From: Flavobacteriaceae bacterium MAR_2009_75
GTDB lineage: Bacteria; Bacteroidota; Bacteroidia; Flavobacteriales; Flavobacteriaceae
Direction: 5' to 3'
Assembly: GCA_002813285.1 (NCBI GenBank)
Contig: PHTZ01000001.1
Coordinates: 4,029,501 to 4,093,500, forward strand
Length of the DNA: 64,000 nucleotides
In this document: one piece after another, positions 17,807 to 27,573 of the stretch
Layout: the number at the start of each line of letters is the position of its first letter
Numbering within the stretch: the stretch's first letter is position 1
Program-made: the position numbers and the translations under genes
The notes under the pieces: model-generated
Databases searched by the model: none
What the model was told of the DNA's origin: nothing
What the model saw: only the letters and a program-made list of their open reading frames with translations

Positions 17807-19360
17807 TTAATTTTTAGCTTTAGGAACATTGATTTTTGGTCTTGGCATAGATGAGGTAGGTTGCCTAAAAACATAGGGCTCCCATTTTTTTCGAGCCACT
17901 TCCCATTCATTTAAGGTGCGGGTAGGATACCAACTTGGCCATCCGTTTTTATCATAATCAAATTTGCCTTCATTTTCTTCTACCCAAGCGACAACGGTAG
18001 ATATTGGGTTTTTATCGGGATAGGTATTTTTTGCCGTAAAACTCTCGCTAACACCTTGGTCATTGATAACTTGGGTTCTCCAATGTTCCAACTCGTTTAA
18101 AAGTTGGGTTTTGACATCTGCAAATTGAGGGTCGTCACTTAAGTTATTTATTTCGTAAGAGTCCTCTTTTAAATTGTAGAGTTCAATTTCAGGTTTCTTG
18201 GAAGCAAAAAAATGGGATTGAACTTCATTTAGTTCACCTTTCATATGCAGAACGCTCATTTCTGCCAAGGCGGGATAGGACTGCTCTTTGTACCAATTGT
18301 ATTGTAGGTACGCTCTTTCGGGCATTAAATTTTTAATTAGTTTGAAATCCTTAGAACGAATGGCCCTCATGGCGTCATGGGTTTCATCCATTTTATCTCG
18401 TGCGGCAAAAATGTATTCTCTAGGTGCTACCGATTCATCAACCAAACTTTTTCCGTGTAAATTTCGGTCCCGTTTAGCCCCTGCAATATCTAACACGGTT
18501 GCCGGAATATCGATGGCAGAAACCAATTTTTCGCTTACTTGAGCTGGCTCAATCTCACCGGGCCATCTGATGATCAATGGTACGCGAATGCCACCTTCAT
18601 ACAGAAACTGCTTGCCCCTAATATGGCATCTACCGTGGTCGGCAACAAAAATAACAACGGTATTTTCAGCAAGATTTTCGTTTTCAAGATGATTGAGAAT
18701 TTCACCAATTTCTCGGTCTACCAATTGCATTTGCTCCAATCCGTTGGCCCAATCCCTGCGAATAAAATCGGTATCGGCATAGTAGGCCGGAATTTCAACA
18801 TCCTCGATGGCTATAGGACGTATAGAATCTCGTTGCCATGCCCTGTGGGTACCAGGAAAGGTAATTCTTGCGAAAAAAGGTTGTCCGGGCTTTCTTCCCT
18901 TCCAATCTTTCACATCCATAAAGAGCTTCTCTTTAGTGTCTGGAATAAAGTTTACATCTACCTTATGGCTCATAAGCGTTGTGTAATACCCTGCCTCTTC
19001 CATTAGTTTAGGAATAGGTTGAATGCCGTGCGGAAGCGGTTTTTTATCCTTGGTTCTGTGTTGATGGGCATTGATATAGTTTTGGTAATAACCGGTCATC
19101 ATTGCCGAACGTGAAGTAGAACAAACAGGAGACGTTGTGTACGCGTTTTCATAACGAATGCCCTCAGAAGCCAATTGGTCTACATGAGGGGTGTTAATAC
19201 CCTTGGTTCCATAACATGAAAGGTCTGGACTCCAATCTTCAATGGTTATCCATAAGATGTTAGGTCTTTCATCAGTTTTAAATTCGGTCTTATTATCCTT
19301 ACAGGAAAAAGTGAGCAGTGCTACAGAGAGAGAAAGGAACAAATAATAGGATTGATGCAT
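17807..19360 (-). CDS. S1 family sulfatase, lipoprotein
   Basis: The 517-residue protein has lipobox LTFSC and a type I sulfatase fold. The formylglycine site is CSTSRSAMMTG, with Thr where Pro is most common, and EDWSPD lies in the first metal site. The pattern HQHRTKDKKPLPHG is similar to the heparan-sulfamidase-like S1_8 branch. It should remove a sulfate ester from an algal galactan fragment in the periplasm; the exact position cannot be told. It is first in a leftward two-gene operon with the GH117 gene and is divergent from susC. Confidence 0.85.
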   Translation of the reverse strand: MHQSYYLFLSLSVALLTFSCKDNKTEFKTDERPNILWITIEDWSPDLSCYGTKGINTPHVDQLASEGIRYENAYTTSPVCSTSRSAMMTGYYQNYINAHQHRTKDKKPLPHGIQPIPKLMEEAGYYTTLMSHKVDVNFIPDTKEKLFMDVKDWKGRKPGQPFFARITFPGTHRAWQRDSIRPIAIEDVEIPAYYADTDFIRRDWANGLEQMQLVDREIGEILNHLENENLAENTVVIFVADHGRCHIRGKQFLYEGGIRVPLIIRWPGEIEPAQVSEKLVSAIDIPATVLDIAGAKRDRNLHGKSLVDESVAPREYIFAARDKMDETHDAMRAIRSKDFKLIKNLMPERAYLQYNWYKEQSYPALAEMSVLHMKGELNEVQSHFFASKKPEIELYNLKEDSYEINNLSDDPQFADVKTQLLNELEHWRTQVINDQGVSESFTAKNTYPDKNPISTVVAWVEENEGKFDYDKNGWPSWYPTRTLNEWEVARKKWEPYVFRQPTSSMPRPKINVPKAKN

Positions 19361-19889
19361 AAGGTCTGGTTTTTAGTTAGTTGAATAAAGGTTTTCAATT
19401 TTAGATAGATTTATATCTAGTTATTTTTTTCTTCATTAGGTCACTAGTAGTATATCGTTTACCCCATTAACATTAAATGGCATATAATATTTGTATATGC
19501 TTCCGACAAAAGAAAGCATTTGGATATATTTCTAAAGGGTACAAATGTTTCAATCAGTAGGTCTATATGTTCAATTTGGCCAAAATTATGGTGGTCTTGA
19601 AGATAAATGACTTAAATGGTTTTAACATATCAAGTTAAAGGTCCAACTTTCTTAGGGCAAGGTTTCAAGAGCCTTATTAAAAATAGTATTGTACTTCCCT
19701 TCAATTCATTTTCTGCTGCTTTACGATTTTCTGATCTGAAACCCTAGTACCCTATAATGAGCGATAATTACCATTTGTTCTAGAACCTATGGGGTTTCTT
19801 TGAATTATGAACTTTTCGCTCTGTTACGAGCTCTCTTCTAGGCTTTTTTGAGAAGGTTATTAAAGGTTCATAACTAACTTAAACTAGTA
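19361..19889. promoter_or_regulatory. divergent intergenic region between sulfatase and susC
   Basis: This 529-bp AT-rich region has no supported gene and must hold promoters for both directions. Two structures stand out: the palindrome at 19480-19500, and an 8-bp inverted repeat TTATGAAC/GTTCATAA (19805-19812 with 19866-19873) just before the susC start, which could form a long leader hairpin. I saw no decayed gene. Confidence 0.5.
19480..19500. promoter_or_regulatory. candidate operator, perfect palindrome GCATATA-N7-TATATGC
   Basis: The arms are 7 bp, perfect, and 7 bp apart, giving a 21-bp dyad. It lies 120 bp upstream of the sulfatase start and 390 bp upstream of susC. Size and spacing suit a dimeric repressor such as the IclR or AraC regulators of this locus. 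I found no second copy in the window. Confidence 0.4.
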
Positions 19890-22800
19890 ATGAAAATGAA
19901 AAAAAGAGACTTTAAAAAAATCTTATCAAAGGTGTTTTTGGGTATATTTTCTTGGATGGTATTAGGCTCCTTTCAGATGTATTCCCAAGAATTGAGTATT
20001 ACCGGAACGGTAATGGATGAAATGAATACGCCAATGTTTGGTGCCAACGTATTGATCAAAGGTACCAATAAAGGGGTCGTTGCCGATTTTGATGGTAATT
20101 TCTCATTGTTGGCCGATGTCGGTGATGTATTGGTCATCACGTATACAGGTTATACAGGTAAAGAGGTAGCAGTGGCCAACGACTCCCCTTTGAATGTGCA
20201 ATTAGAACCTGATTCTCAACAATTAGAAGAGGTTGTCGTCATTGGTTACGGTACCAGACGAAAAGGATCTTTGACAAGTGCTGTGGCCACAGTTGATAAT
20301 AACTATCTCGATCAGCAACCGGTTTCTAATGTTAGTAAGGCTCTTCAGGGTAGTGCTTCTGGGGTAACCACGATTAGTGCTTCAACGCCTGGTGGAGATG
20401 CCGAAGTGCGTATTCGGGGTATGGGTACGATTAATAATAACGGACCTCTTTGGGTGGTCGATGGTGTACAAGGTGCTCAAGCTCCACCACCAGGTCAGAT
20501 TGAATCGATTCAGATTCTCAAAGATGCTTCGTCCACTGCTATATACGGAGCTAGGGGGGCTAATGGAGTAATTCTGGTAACCACTAAAAGTGGTAAAAAA
20601 AATCAGGCCGTAAGAATAGACATGACCGTGAAAACAGGAATGAGCTTTTCCAACGCCAAATATGACCTTATGACCGACCCCCAGTTACTAGGTGAATTGT
20701 TGTGGTTGGAGCTCGGTAACGATGGGTTACCTCAAGCCCATACTCATTATGGTGATGGGGCAACTCCGGTTCTTAATGAATACCTATATCCTAATGGTGG
20801 TGTTTCTGGGTCATCGAGTGTCAATTTGGCGCTTTATGATCAGCAGAGTTATCCTATAACTAAAGCGAATCCTCAGGGTACAGATTGGTTAGATGAGATA
20901 TATCAACATGGCCTGCTACAAGATTACAATTTGTCGGTGACAGGTGGGTCAGAAAAAACTTCCTATTCGTTTCAAGGAGGCTTTCTTGAGGAAAACGGTA
21001 TTCTTAAAAACACTTCCTATAATAGAATCTCGTTTAGGTCCAATGTTGATTCCAAACCTTTTGAGTGGTTGAATATCGGGCAGAGGTTAGGGGTTACTTA
21101 CGGTGAGACCAAAGGATGGGGCGGAAACAATTCCCATAACAATCTTTTTAATCAAATCTACTTGGCCAGCCCGCTAATCCCTGTAGAGGATGAAGGTGGA
21201 AATTGGGCCGGAGGTGTAGTCGGGGGAAGTATTTACGACGGACCAAACCCAGTAGGTTATTTAGATCGACTAAAAAATAATAGTAATAAAGAATATAATA
21301 TTACGGGAAATGTGTATGCGGCAATTGAACCCCTTAAGAACGTAACGATCAAAACATTGTTGGGCTATGATGTTGAATTGTCAAATGTCTTTAGTCCGAC
21401 TTTTGCAGCTTGGGAGCAAACAAATGGTGCTAGAGGTACTACTGTGAACGAAAGTAGTGCTAATGCTTCAAGATGGAATTGGACCAATACCCTTAATTAT
21501 AAAAAGACATTTGGCGAAGATCATAATCTTGATTTTCTTTTTGGCGTCGAAGCATCTAGGCAGACTTATAGATTTATTTCCGCCTCGAGACAAGATTATT
21601 TTTCCGATGACATCAATTTTTTGGTTTTAGATGCCGGGGCAAGCAATCAATTGAATAATGGTAACGGTTTTGCTTCGTCGTTATATTCTTATTTCTCTAG
21701 ATTGAATTATGACTATGCCCAAAAATATATGCTAGATCTTACTGTACGTAGAGATGGATCTTCTCGTTTCGGTGAAAGTAACCGGTACGGGGTGTTCCCG
21801 GCGGCATCATTGGGTTGGGTCGTCTCAAAAGAAAACTTCTTGAGCGCAGCAGAAGATTGGTTAAGTTACTTTAAGATTCGTGCAAGTTGGGGTCAATCGG
21901 GTAACGATCAAATAGGTAATTATAATAATTTTACCACATTTAGTTCTGATCCAGGTGCTTCGTTTTATGCTATATCGGGAACCGATAACAATATCAGCTT
22001 AGGGTACCAATCACAAAACTTAGGCAACCCGAATGCAAAGTGGGAAACTACTACTTCAACTAATATTGCGTTTGACGCCACCATTTTTAATAAATTCGAC
22101 CTTTCTGTTGATTTTTGGAAAAAAGATACGGAAGATATGCTTTTTTCGGTGGCGATTCCACAAGTGGTCGGCGATATAGTCGAACCATCAGTCAACATAG
22201 GGTCAATGTCAAATAAGGGTATAGATATTTCTCTTTCTTACCGTACTTCGGCTTGGGACGACTGGTTTAAGTTCACCGCATCAGGTACTTTTACAGCCTA
22301 TAAAAACGAGGTGACAAAGTTATCCAACAATGAAAACGAGTTTTTACAAGGTTTTCCTACTAGGCAACAGATTTATACCAGAACTGAAGCTGGTAGATCT
22401 TTTCCAGAGTACTATGGTTATATAGTAGACGGTATTTTTCAAACTCAAGAGCAGGTAGACGCTCACCCTGATAATGGGGATTATAACCAGCTTGGTAATT
22501 TAATAATCAGAGACGTTGATGGTAGTGGAGATATTACTCCTGAAGACCGTACTTATATAGGTAATCCGCACCCTGATTTTACGACAGGTCTACGTTTAGG
22601 TATGCAGTTTGGTAATGTTGATTTTTCCGCAACTTTATATGCCAGTGTAGGTAATGATTTGGCGAACTATACCAATAGGTTCATACGTTACGGTCTTTTC
22701 AACGGCCCTAATTCTGAAGATAGGCTTTACGAATCTTGGGGAAGTCCTTATCTTGAAAATAATGGTGACGCCACTTTGCCCAAGGTCTCTACTTCTACTT

Positions 22801-23096
22801 CTTTTGAACAAAATGCATCTACCGAATATATAGAAGATGGGTCTTTCTTGAGGGTACAGAACTTACAAATTGGATACACTTTTCCGGAAAAGTTGGTAGA
22901 GGATTTAAATTTAAAGCATTTACAATTGTATTTGCAAGGTGCGAATTTGTTCACTTTTACAAAATATTCGGGATTAGACCCGGAAATTACAGCTAAGAGA
23001 GAAAATGGTGTAACGCAAGAAATTGATCGTGGGGTAGATGTAGGTACTTGGCCCATTTCAAAACAAATAATGTTGGGCCTTAATATTTCACTTTAA
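19890..23096 (+). CDS. SusC-like TonB-dependent outer membrane transporter
   Basis: The 1068-residue protein has a signal peptide, an N-terminal carboxypeptidase-regulatory-like domain (LSITGTVMDEMNTPMFGANV and following), the SusC TonB-box/plug start (LEEVVVIGYGTRRKG), plug motifs (ILKDASSTAIYGARGANGV) and a long beta barrel ending in ISL. It should import oligosaccharides across the outer membrane with the SusD partner encoded 11 bp downstream. Context (GH117, sulfatases, anhydrogalactose genes) points to agar- or porphyran-derived oligosaccharides. No anti-sigma-interacting (FecR-type) extension is apparent. Confidence 0.95.
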   Translation: MKMKKRDFKKILSKVFLGIFSWMVLGSFQMYSQELSITGTVMDEMNTPMFGANVLIKGTNKGVVADFDGNFSLLADVGDVLVITYTGYTGKEVAVANDSPLNVQLEPDSQQLEEVVVIGYGTRRKGSLTSAVATVDNNYLDQQPVSNVSKALQGSASGVTTISASTPGGDAEVRIRGMGTINNNGPLWVVDGVQGAQAPPPGQIESIQILKDASSTAIYGARGANGVILVTTKSGKKNQAVRIDMTVKTGMSFSNAKYDLMTDPQLLGELLWLELGNDGLPQAHTHYGDGATPVLNEYLYPNGGVSGSSSVNLALYDQQSYPITKANPQGTDWLDEIYQHGLLQDYNLSVTGGSEKTSYSFQGGFLEENGILKNTSYNRISFRSNVDSKPFEWLNIGQRLGVTYGETKGWGGNNSHNNLFNQIYLASPLIPVEDEGGNWAGGVVGGSIYDGPNPVGYLDRLKNNSNKEYNITGNVYAAIEPLKNVTIKTLLGYDVELSNVFSPTFAAWEQTNGARGTTVNESSANASRWNWTNTLNYKKTFGEDHNLDFLFGVEASRQTYRFISASRQDYFSDDINFLVLDAGASNQLNNGNGFASSLYSYFSRLNYDYAQKYMLDLTVRRDGSSRFGESNRYGVFPAASLGWVVSKENFLSAAEDWLSYFKIRASWGQSGNDQIGNYNNFTTFSSDPGASFYAISGTDNNISLGYQSQNLGNPNAKWETTTSTNIAFDATIFNKFDLSVDFWKKDTEDMLFSVAIPQVVGDIVEPSVNIGSMSNKGIDISLSYRTSAWDDWFKFTASGTFTAYKNEVTKLSNNENEFLQGFPTRQQIYTRTEAGRSFPEYYGYIVDGIFQTQEQVDAHPDNGDYNQLGNLIIRDVDGSGDITPEDRTYIGNPHPDFTTGLRLGMQFGNVDFSATLYASVGNDLANYTNRFIRYGLFNGPNSEDRLYESWGSPYLENNGDATLPKVSTSTSFEQNASTEYIEDGSFLRVQNLQIGYTFPEKLVEDLNLKHLQLYLQGANLFTFTKYSGLDPEITAKRENGVTQEIDRGVDVGTWPISKQIMLGLNISL

Positions 23097-23107
23097 AAAT
23101 ATAAGAC

Positions 23108-24859
23108 ATGAAAAATATAATACAAACTAGAAATCTGGTCATCTTACTTTTGGTATTGGGTGGGGCATGTAGCGATGATTTTTTAAATGAAGAGCCTATG
23201 GGTTCTGTTAGCGAGAATACCCTTGTGAATGAGGAGGGTGTCAGTGCATTATTGATTGGAGCTTATTCTCTAATAGACGGATATAGCAGTACTGGTAGTC
23301 CTAACGGAGGCACTGGCGAAGCTTCGGGTACAAATTGGATTTGGGGCGATGTACCCTCGGATGATATGCATCGAGGAGATGCAAATGGAGGATGGACTCA
23401 AATTAACGATATTGAAAGATACGAGGTTCGATCAGATAATGAGTGGCTAAGTGGTGCATGGGGTATTAATTATGATGGGGTTGCACGATCTAACGATGTG
23501 TTGAGAGTTTTGAAAATGGCAGATAATGATATTTCGGCTGCTACTAAAAATCAAATTGAGGGTGAAGCAAAATTCTTAAGGGCTTGGTTTCATTTTCAGT
23601 TAAGGATCAAGTTTGAAAAGATACCTTATATTACAGAAGATGTAGATCCTCTGGTTGTTGCCAACGATAGTGAAGTTTGGGATGATATAGAGAACGATTT
23701 GCAGTTTAGTATTGAAAATTTAGATTCTTCGCCTTCTGAGATTGGTCGAGCTTCAAGTTGGGCAGCCATGGCCTTAAAAGCTAGAGTACACCTTTTTCAA
23801 AATGAGTTTGCCGAGGCCCGACCTCTTTTAGATAACATTATCGATAACGGTCCGTTTCAGCTAGAAGAACACTTTTACAATAATTTTGATGAAGAGCATC
23901 AAAATAATGGGGAAAGTATTTTCGAAATACAGTACTCCGTTAATGATGGTGCCGGTGTTGCAAATTCGGGCATTGATCACCAAACCCTATACCCAAGAGG
24001 TAGCGATGTTGGTCTTTGTTGTGCGTATAGTGCGCCGTCATTTGATTTGTTTAATGCTTTTAAAGTTGATGAAAATGGCCTTCCTCTATTGGATTCTTTT
24101 CAAGACAATCTTTTGATAGAAGATTATAAGGTGTTGGATACTGATAATTTTACACCTACCGATCACTTATTAGATCCTCGCGTAGATTGGACTATAGGAA
24201 GACGTGGGGTTCCTTTCTTAGATTGGGGGCCGATGAGCGGAAGTGATTGGATGCAAGACCAATTAAATATGGGCCCCTTTCTAAACAAGAAGAATATGTT
24301 TTACAAACGTAATTTGGGCGTTATATCCACTGAATCTAGTTATTGGGCGGCCGGTGTTAACGGTAATAACTTTAGGCTTTTACGTTTGGGGCATATACTA
24401 TTATGGAGAGCAGAAGTTGCCGTAGAAGAAGGAGACTTGGCCACGGCCTTAGCCTTAGTGAACCAGATAAGAGAGCGTTCTATTGATGATATTGTTATGG
24501 GCAAAGTAGATAATACCTCTTTTGGTGCTGAAGATGAGCTTGTCGTTAATGAGGATGAGCCAGCTGCTAACTATAGGTTAGGCTTATATACTTCTTTTCC
24601 TGATGCTGAATATGCTAGAAAGGCGGTACGTCATGAAATGAGATTAGAGTTTGCTCTTGAGGGAATGCGCTTTTTTGATTTGGTACGATGGGGTGTCGCA
24701 GAAAATACACTGAATACTTATCTTGAAAGTGAACTTAATGACGATAAGTTGCCTTGGTTAAAAGGAAGCAGCTTTACCGCTGGTAAAAACGAATATTGGC
24801 CTATTCCCCAAGTTCAATTAGACTTGCAGGATGGGGTTTTAGTACCAAATGGATATTAA
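23108..24859 (+). CDS. SusD/RagB-like surface glycan-binding lipoprotein
   Basis: The 583-residue protein has lipobox GGACSDD, the usual SusD N-terminal phrase DDFLNEEPMGS, TPR-like helical repeats (AKFLRAWFHFQLRIKFEKIPYI) and the conserved C-terminal ELALEGMRF-like segment (RLEFALEGMRFFDLVRWG), ending EYWPIPQVQLDL. It caps the SusC barrel and captures oligosaccharide at the cell surface. A terminator follows about 55 bp downstream, so susC-susD appear to form their own unit. Confidence 0.95.
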   Translation: MKNIIQTRNLVILLLVLGGACSDDFLNEEPMGSVSENTLVNEEGVSALLIGAYSLIDGYSSTGSPNGGTGEASGTNWIWGDVPSDDMHRGDANGGWTQINDIERYEVRSDNEWLSGAWGINYDGVARSNDVLRVLKMADNDISAATKNQIEGEAKFLRAWFHFQLRIKFEKIPYITEDVDPLVVANDSEVWDDIENDLQFSIENLDSSPSEIGRASSWAAMALKARVHLFQNEFAEARPLLDNIIDNGPFQLEEHFYNNFDEEHQNNGESIFEIQYSVNDGAGVANSGIDHQTLYPRGSDVGLCCAYSAPSFDLFNAFKVDENGLPLLDSFQDNLLIEDYKVLDTDNFTPTDHLLDPRVDWTIGRRGVPFLDWGPMSGSDWMQDQLNMGPFLNKKNMFYKRNLGVISTESSYWAAGVNGNNFRLLRLGHILLWRAEVAVEEGDLATALALVNQIRERSIDDIVMGKVDNTSFGAEDELVVNEDEPAANYRLGLYTSFPDAEYARKAVRHEMRLEFALEGMRFFDLVRWGVAENTLNTYLESELNDDKLPWLKGSSFTAGKNEYWPIPQVQLDLQDGVLVPNGY

Positions 24860-24913
24860 CTATAAAAAGAAGAAAATAAAGTTGAGTTAATTAGTACATA
24901 GTTTTAATAGAAC

Positions 24914-24943
24914 GGCGGTTGATTTGAGTCGGCCGCCTTTCTT
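24914..24943 (+). terminator. Rho-independent terminator after susD
   Basis: A GC-rich stem GGCGG (24914-24918) pairs with CCGCC (24933-24937) and is followed by TTTCTT. It separates susC-susD from the MFS gene, perhaps as an attenuating terminator rather than an absolute stop. Confidence 0.65.
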
Positions 24944-25032
24944 AAGGTAATTGTGTTTTATGTAGCTTGAGAATTTCTGCGTATTTTTTCAGCTGATTCC
25001 TAAAGATGAACCAATGAGAATCATCCATAAAA

Positions 25033-26295
25033 ATGACCAAGAAGAGGTACAATATCTTAACTATGGTGTTTATAACCGTAGTGATTAATTATCTAGATCG
25101 AACCAATATATCTATTGCAGCTTCCGCTTTGCAAAAAGATTTAGCCATCGATTCGATACAACTGGGTTATATATTTTCCGCTTTCGCATGGACCTATGCT
25201 ATATTGCAAATACCAGGTGGCTTTATAGCCGATAAAATAAAGTCGAGGGTTTTGTATGCCGTATTAATGGCTTTTTGGTCTTTGGCGACCCTTATTCAAG
25301 GTATGGTCAATTCCTTTGCCGCTTTAGTGGGGCTGAGGGCTTCTATCGGAGTGTTTGAGGCACCTTCATACCCAATCAATAATTTGGTGGTAAGTAGATG
25401 GTTTCCTGAAAGAGAACGGGCATCGGCTATCGGTATTTATACTTCGGGTCAATTTTTGGGCATGGCATTTTTGCTGCCGATTTTAACTATCGTACAAAGT
25501 TATTTAGGTTGGCGGGGTCTTTTTTATGTTTCCGGGGCCATTGGTGTCGTTTGGGCGTTGATATGGTATCTTTTTTATCGAGACCCCCAAGACCATAGTT
25601 CCATCAGTAAGTCAGAACTCAAAATGATTCATGAAGGCGGGGGCGTAGTAGAAAACACTTCAAAGGAATCAAAGTCTCTCAAATTTAATATGAATGATAT
25701 TAAAAAGGTATTTTCTTACCGTAAGTTATGGGGAGTTTATATCGGTCAATTTTGTTTAGGAGCGACATCTATATTTTTTTTAACCTGGTTTCCCACCTAT
25801 TTGATACAATACCGAGGACTTGATTTTTTAAAATCCGGGTTATTGGCATCCGTTCCTTATTTGGCGGCATTTGTTGGGGTGTTGATGTCTGGCTTTATTT
25901 CTGATTTTATGACCCGAAGGGGGTATTCTCCTGAAATAGCAAGAAAAGCACCTATTCTAACAGGTTTACTTCTTTCAACATGCATTATTGGCGCCAATTA
26001 TACAGACAGTACCGCCTTGATCATCTTTTTCCTGTCCCTCGCTTTCTTTGGCAATGGTCTGGCAAGTATTACTTGGGTATTTATATCCTTAATGGCACCT
26101 AAAAAGCTCATTGGTTTGACCGGTGGGGCATTTAATTTCATTGGTGGTCTGGCAGGTATAGTAGTACCCATTGCTATAGGATATTTAGTGGATGAAGGAG
26201 ATTTTTCTCCTGCTTTGTTCTTTATAGGTATCTTGGCACTGATCGGTTTTTTGTCGTACACCTTTATGGTAGGTAAGGTAAAGCGAGTGGAGTAA
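25033..26295 (+). CDS. MFS transporter, anion:cation symporter (hexuronate/galactonate-like)
   Basis: The 420-residue protein has twelve predicted membrane helices with the ACS-family start (VVINYLDRTNISIAASAL) and inter-helix motif GFIADKIKSRVLY. ACS carriers (ExuT, GarP, DgoT types) import sugar acids with protons. The next gene encodes a galactonate-dehydratase-like enzyme 36 bp downstream, so a galactonate- or anhydrogalactonate-like acid is a fair guess for the substrate. Confidence 0.82.
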   Translation: MTKKRYNILTMVFITVVINYLDRTNISIAASALQKDLAIDSIQLGYIFSAFAWTYAILQIPGGFIADKIKSRVLYAVLMAFWSLATLIQGMVNSFAALVGLRASIGVFEAPSYPINNLVVSRWFPERERASAIGIYTSGQFLGMAFLLPILTIVQSYLGWRGLFYVSGAIGVVWALIWYLFYRDPQDHSSISKSELKMIHEGGGVVENTSKESKSLKFNMNDIKKVFSYRKLWGVYIGQFCLGATSIFFLTWFPTYLIQYRGLDFLKSGLLASVPYLAAFVGVLMSGFISDFMTRRGYSPEIARKAPILTGLLLSTCIIGANYTDSTALIIFFLSLAFFGNGLASITWVFISLMAPKKLIGLTGGAFNFIGGLAGIVVPIAIGYLVDEGDFSPALFFIGILALIGFLSYTFMVGKVKRVE

Positions 26296-26331
26296 AATAT
26301 AATTGAAAATATTTAGAGATAATAAATTCAA

Positions 26332-27492
26332 ATGAAAATTACCGATATAAAAACATTTCCTATTAATGTTGGCTCAGGAAGTCAGTTAGTGGTAAAGGTG
26401 GAAACTGACGAGGGTTTGTATGGTTGGGGAGCTTCAGGGTTATCAGGAAGGGAATTGGCTGTTATAGGAGCTGTTCAACATTTTAAGGTTTTTTTGGTAG
26501 GTGCCGATGTCTTTAAAATCGGGGCACATTGGCAGAACATGTATCGAGGTCAATATTTCGAAGGAGGTAGAGTGTTAACAGCTGCTATTTCTGCCATAGA
26601 TATCGCCTTATATGATATAAAAGGAAAAGCTTTGGGCGTGCCTGTCTATGAGCTTTTAGGGGGTAAACAGCGAGATTTTATAGAATGTTTTGCCTCGGTA
26701 CGCTTCACGACAAAGGAAGAACTTATCGATTACAGTAAAACTTGCGTAAATGCCGGTTGGAATGTTTTAAGATTGGCTCCGGCAGAGTTTGAGTCTCAAG
26801 ACGATAAAACCCAATTTGAACCTGCCGAGTCTATATCGATTTTATGTGATTGGTTGATAGCGTTGCGTAAAGAGGTTGGTAAAAAAGTGATTATAGGTAT
26901 CGATTACCATACACGATTGACGGTGCCAGAAACCAGTTTCTTTTTAAAAAGAATGCCTAACGCTACAATTGATTTTTTAGAAGAACCTATTCGAGATGAA
27001 AACCCTGATGCTTATGAGGCCCTGAGAAAATTGATAGACGTGCCTTTTGCTATTGGAGAGGAGTTTAGCAGTAAATGGCAGTTTCTTCCATATTTAGAAA
27101 GAAACCTAACCCAATATGCAAGAATCGATGTGTGTAACGTAGGCGGCTTGACAGAGGCAATGAAAGTAGCTGCAATTGCCGAGGGCCACTATATTGATCT
27201 GATGCCTCATAATCCACTTGGGCCTATATGTACGGCGGCATCTATTCATATGGCGGCTGCTTGCCCTAATTTTAGTTGGTTGGAAGAAGTAAATACCCCT
27301 GCACAGCAAATGGGTACGAACGATGAAAGGTTTTATCCGGTACAACCAAGGCTAAACGGACCAAGGTATGAGGTGCCTTCAATGCCAGGTTTGGGTGTTG
27401 AATTCAATGAAGAGTATGCGTTAAAACTTGATTTTAAACCTGTTGAAATACCTCGTTTAATTAGAAAAGACGGTTCTTTTACCAACTGGTAA
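26332..27492 (+). CDS. enolase superfamily dehydratase, D-galactonate dehydratase-like
   Basis: The 386-residue protein has the mandelate racemase/muconate lactonising fold with GalD-type residues: IGIDYHTRL (Asp and His), FLEEP (Glu), AIGEEF (Glu) and MPHNPLGPI (His). These match D-galactonate dehydratases (DgoD), which give 2-keto-3-deoxygalactonate. Close homologues with other acid-sugar specificity exist, so the substrate is not fixed. It sits between a sugar-acid-type MFS carrier and an IclR regulator, as in many sugar-acid operons. It is clearly different from the second superfamily member at 33935. Confidence 0.75.
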   Translation: MKITDIKTFPINVGSGSQLVVKVETDEGLYGWGASGLSGRELAVIGAVQHFKVFLVGADVFKIGAHWQNMYRGQYFEGGRVLTAAISAIDIALYDIKGKALGVPVYELLGGKQRDFIECFASVRFTTKEELIDYSKTCVNAGWNVLRLAPAEFESQDDKTQFEPAESISILCDWLIALRKEVGKKVIIGIDYHTRLTVPETSFFLKRMPNATIDFLEEPIRDENPDAYEALRKLIDVPFAIGEEFSSKWQFLPYLERNLTQYARIDVCNVGGLTEAMKVAAIAEGHYIDLMPHNPLGPICTAASIHMAAACPNFSWLEEVNTPAQQMGTNDERFYPVQPRLNGPRYEVPSMPGLGVEFNEEYALKLDFKPVEIPRLIRKDGSFTNW

Positions 27493-27573
27493 TAGTATTG
27501 CGGGGTGAAATGTGATTTTATATTGAGCGTCTTATATGAAGATGTTTTAATTTAGTATTATAATAATAGTTCA

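Noticed and set aside
18539-19006. 155-codon open frame on the plus strand
   Set aside because: It lies antisense inside the sulfatase gene, which has clear family motifs.
17807-19360. Sulfatase suspected inactive because the motif is CSTSR, not CxPSR
   Set aside because: Cys, Arg and the following TG are kept, and Thr at that position is tolerated in the family, so there is no good ground for calling it dead.
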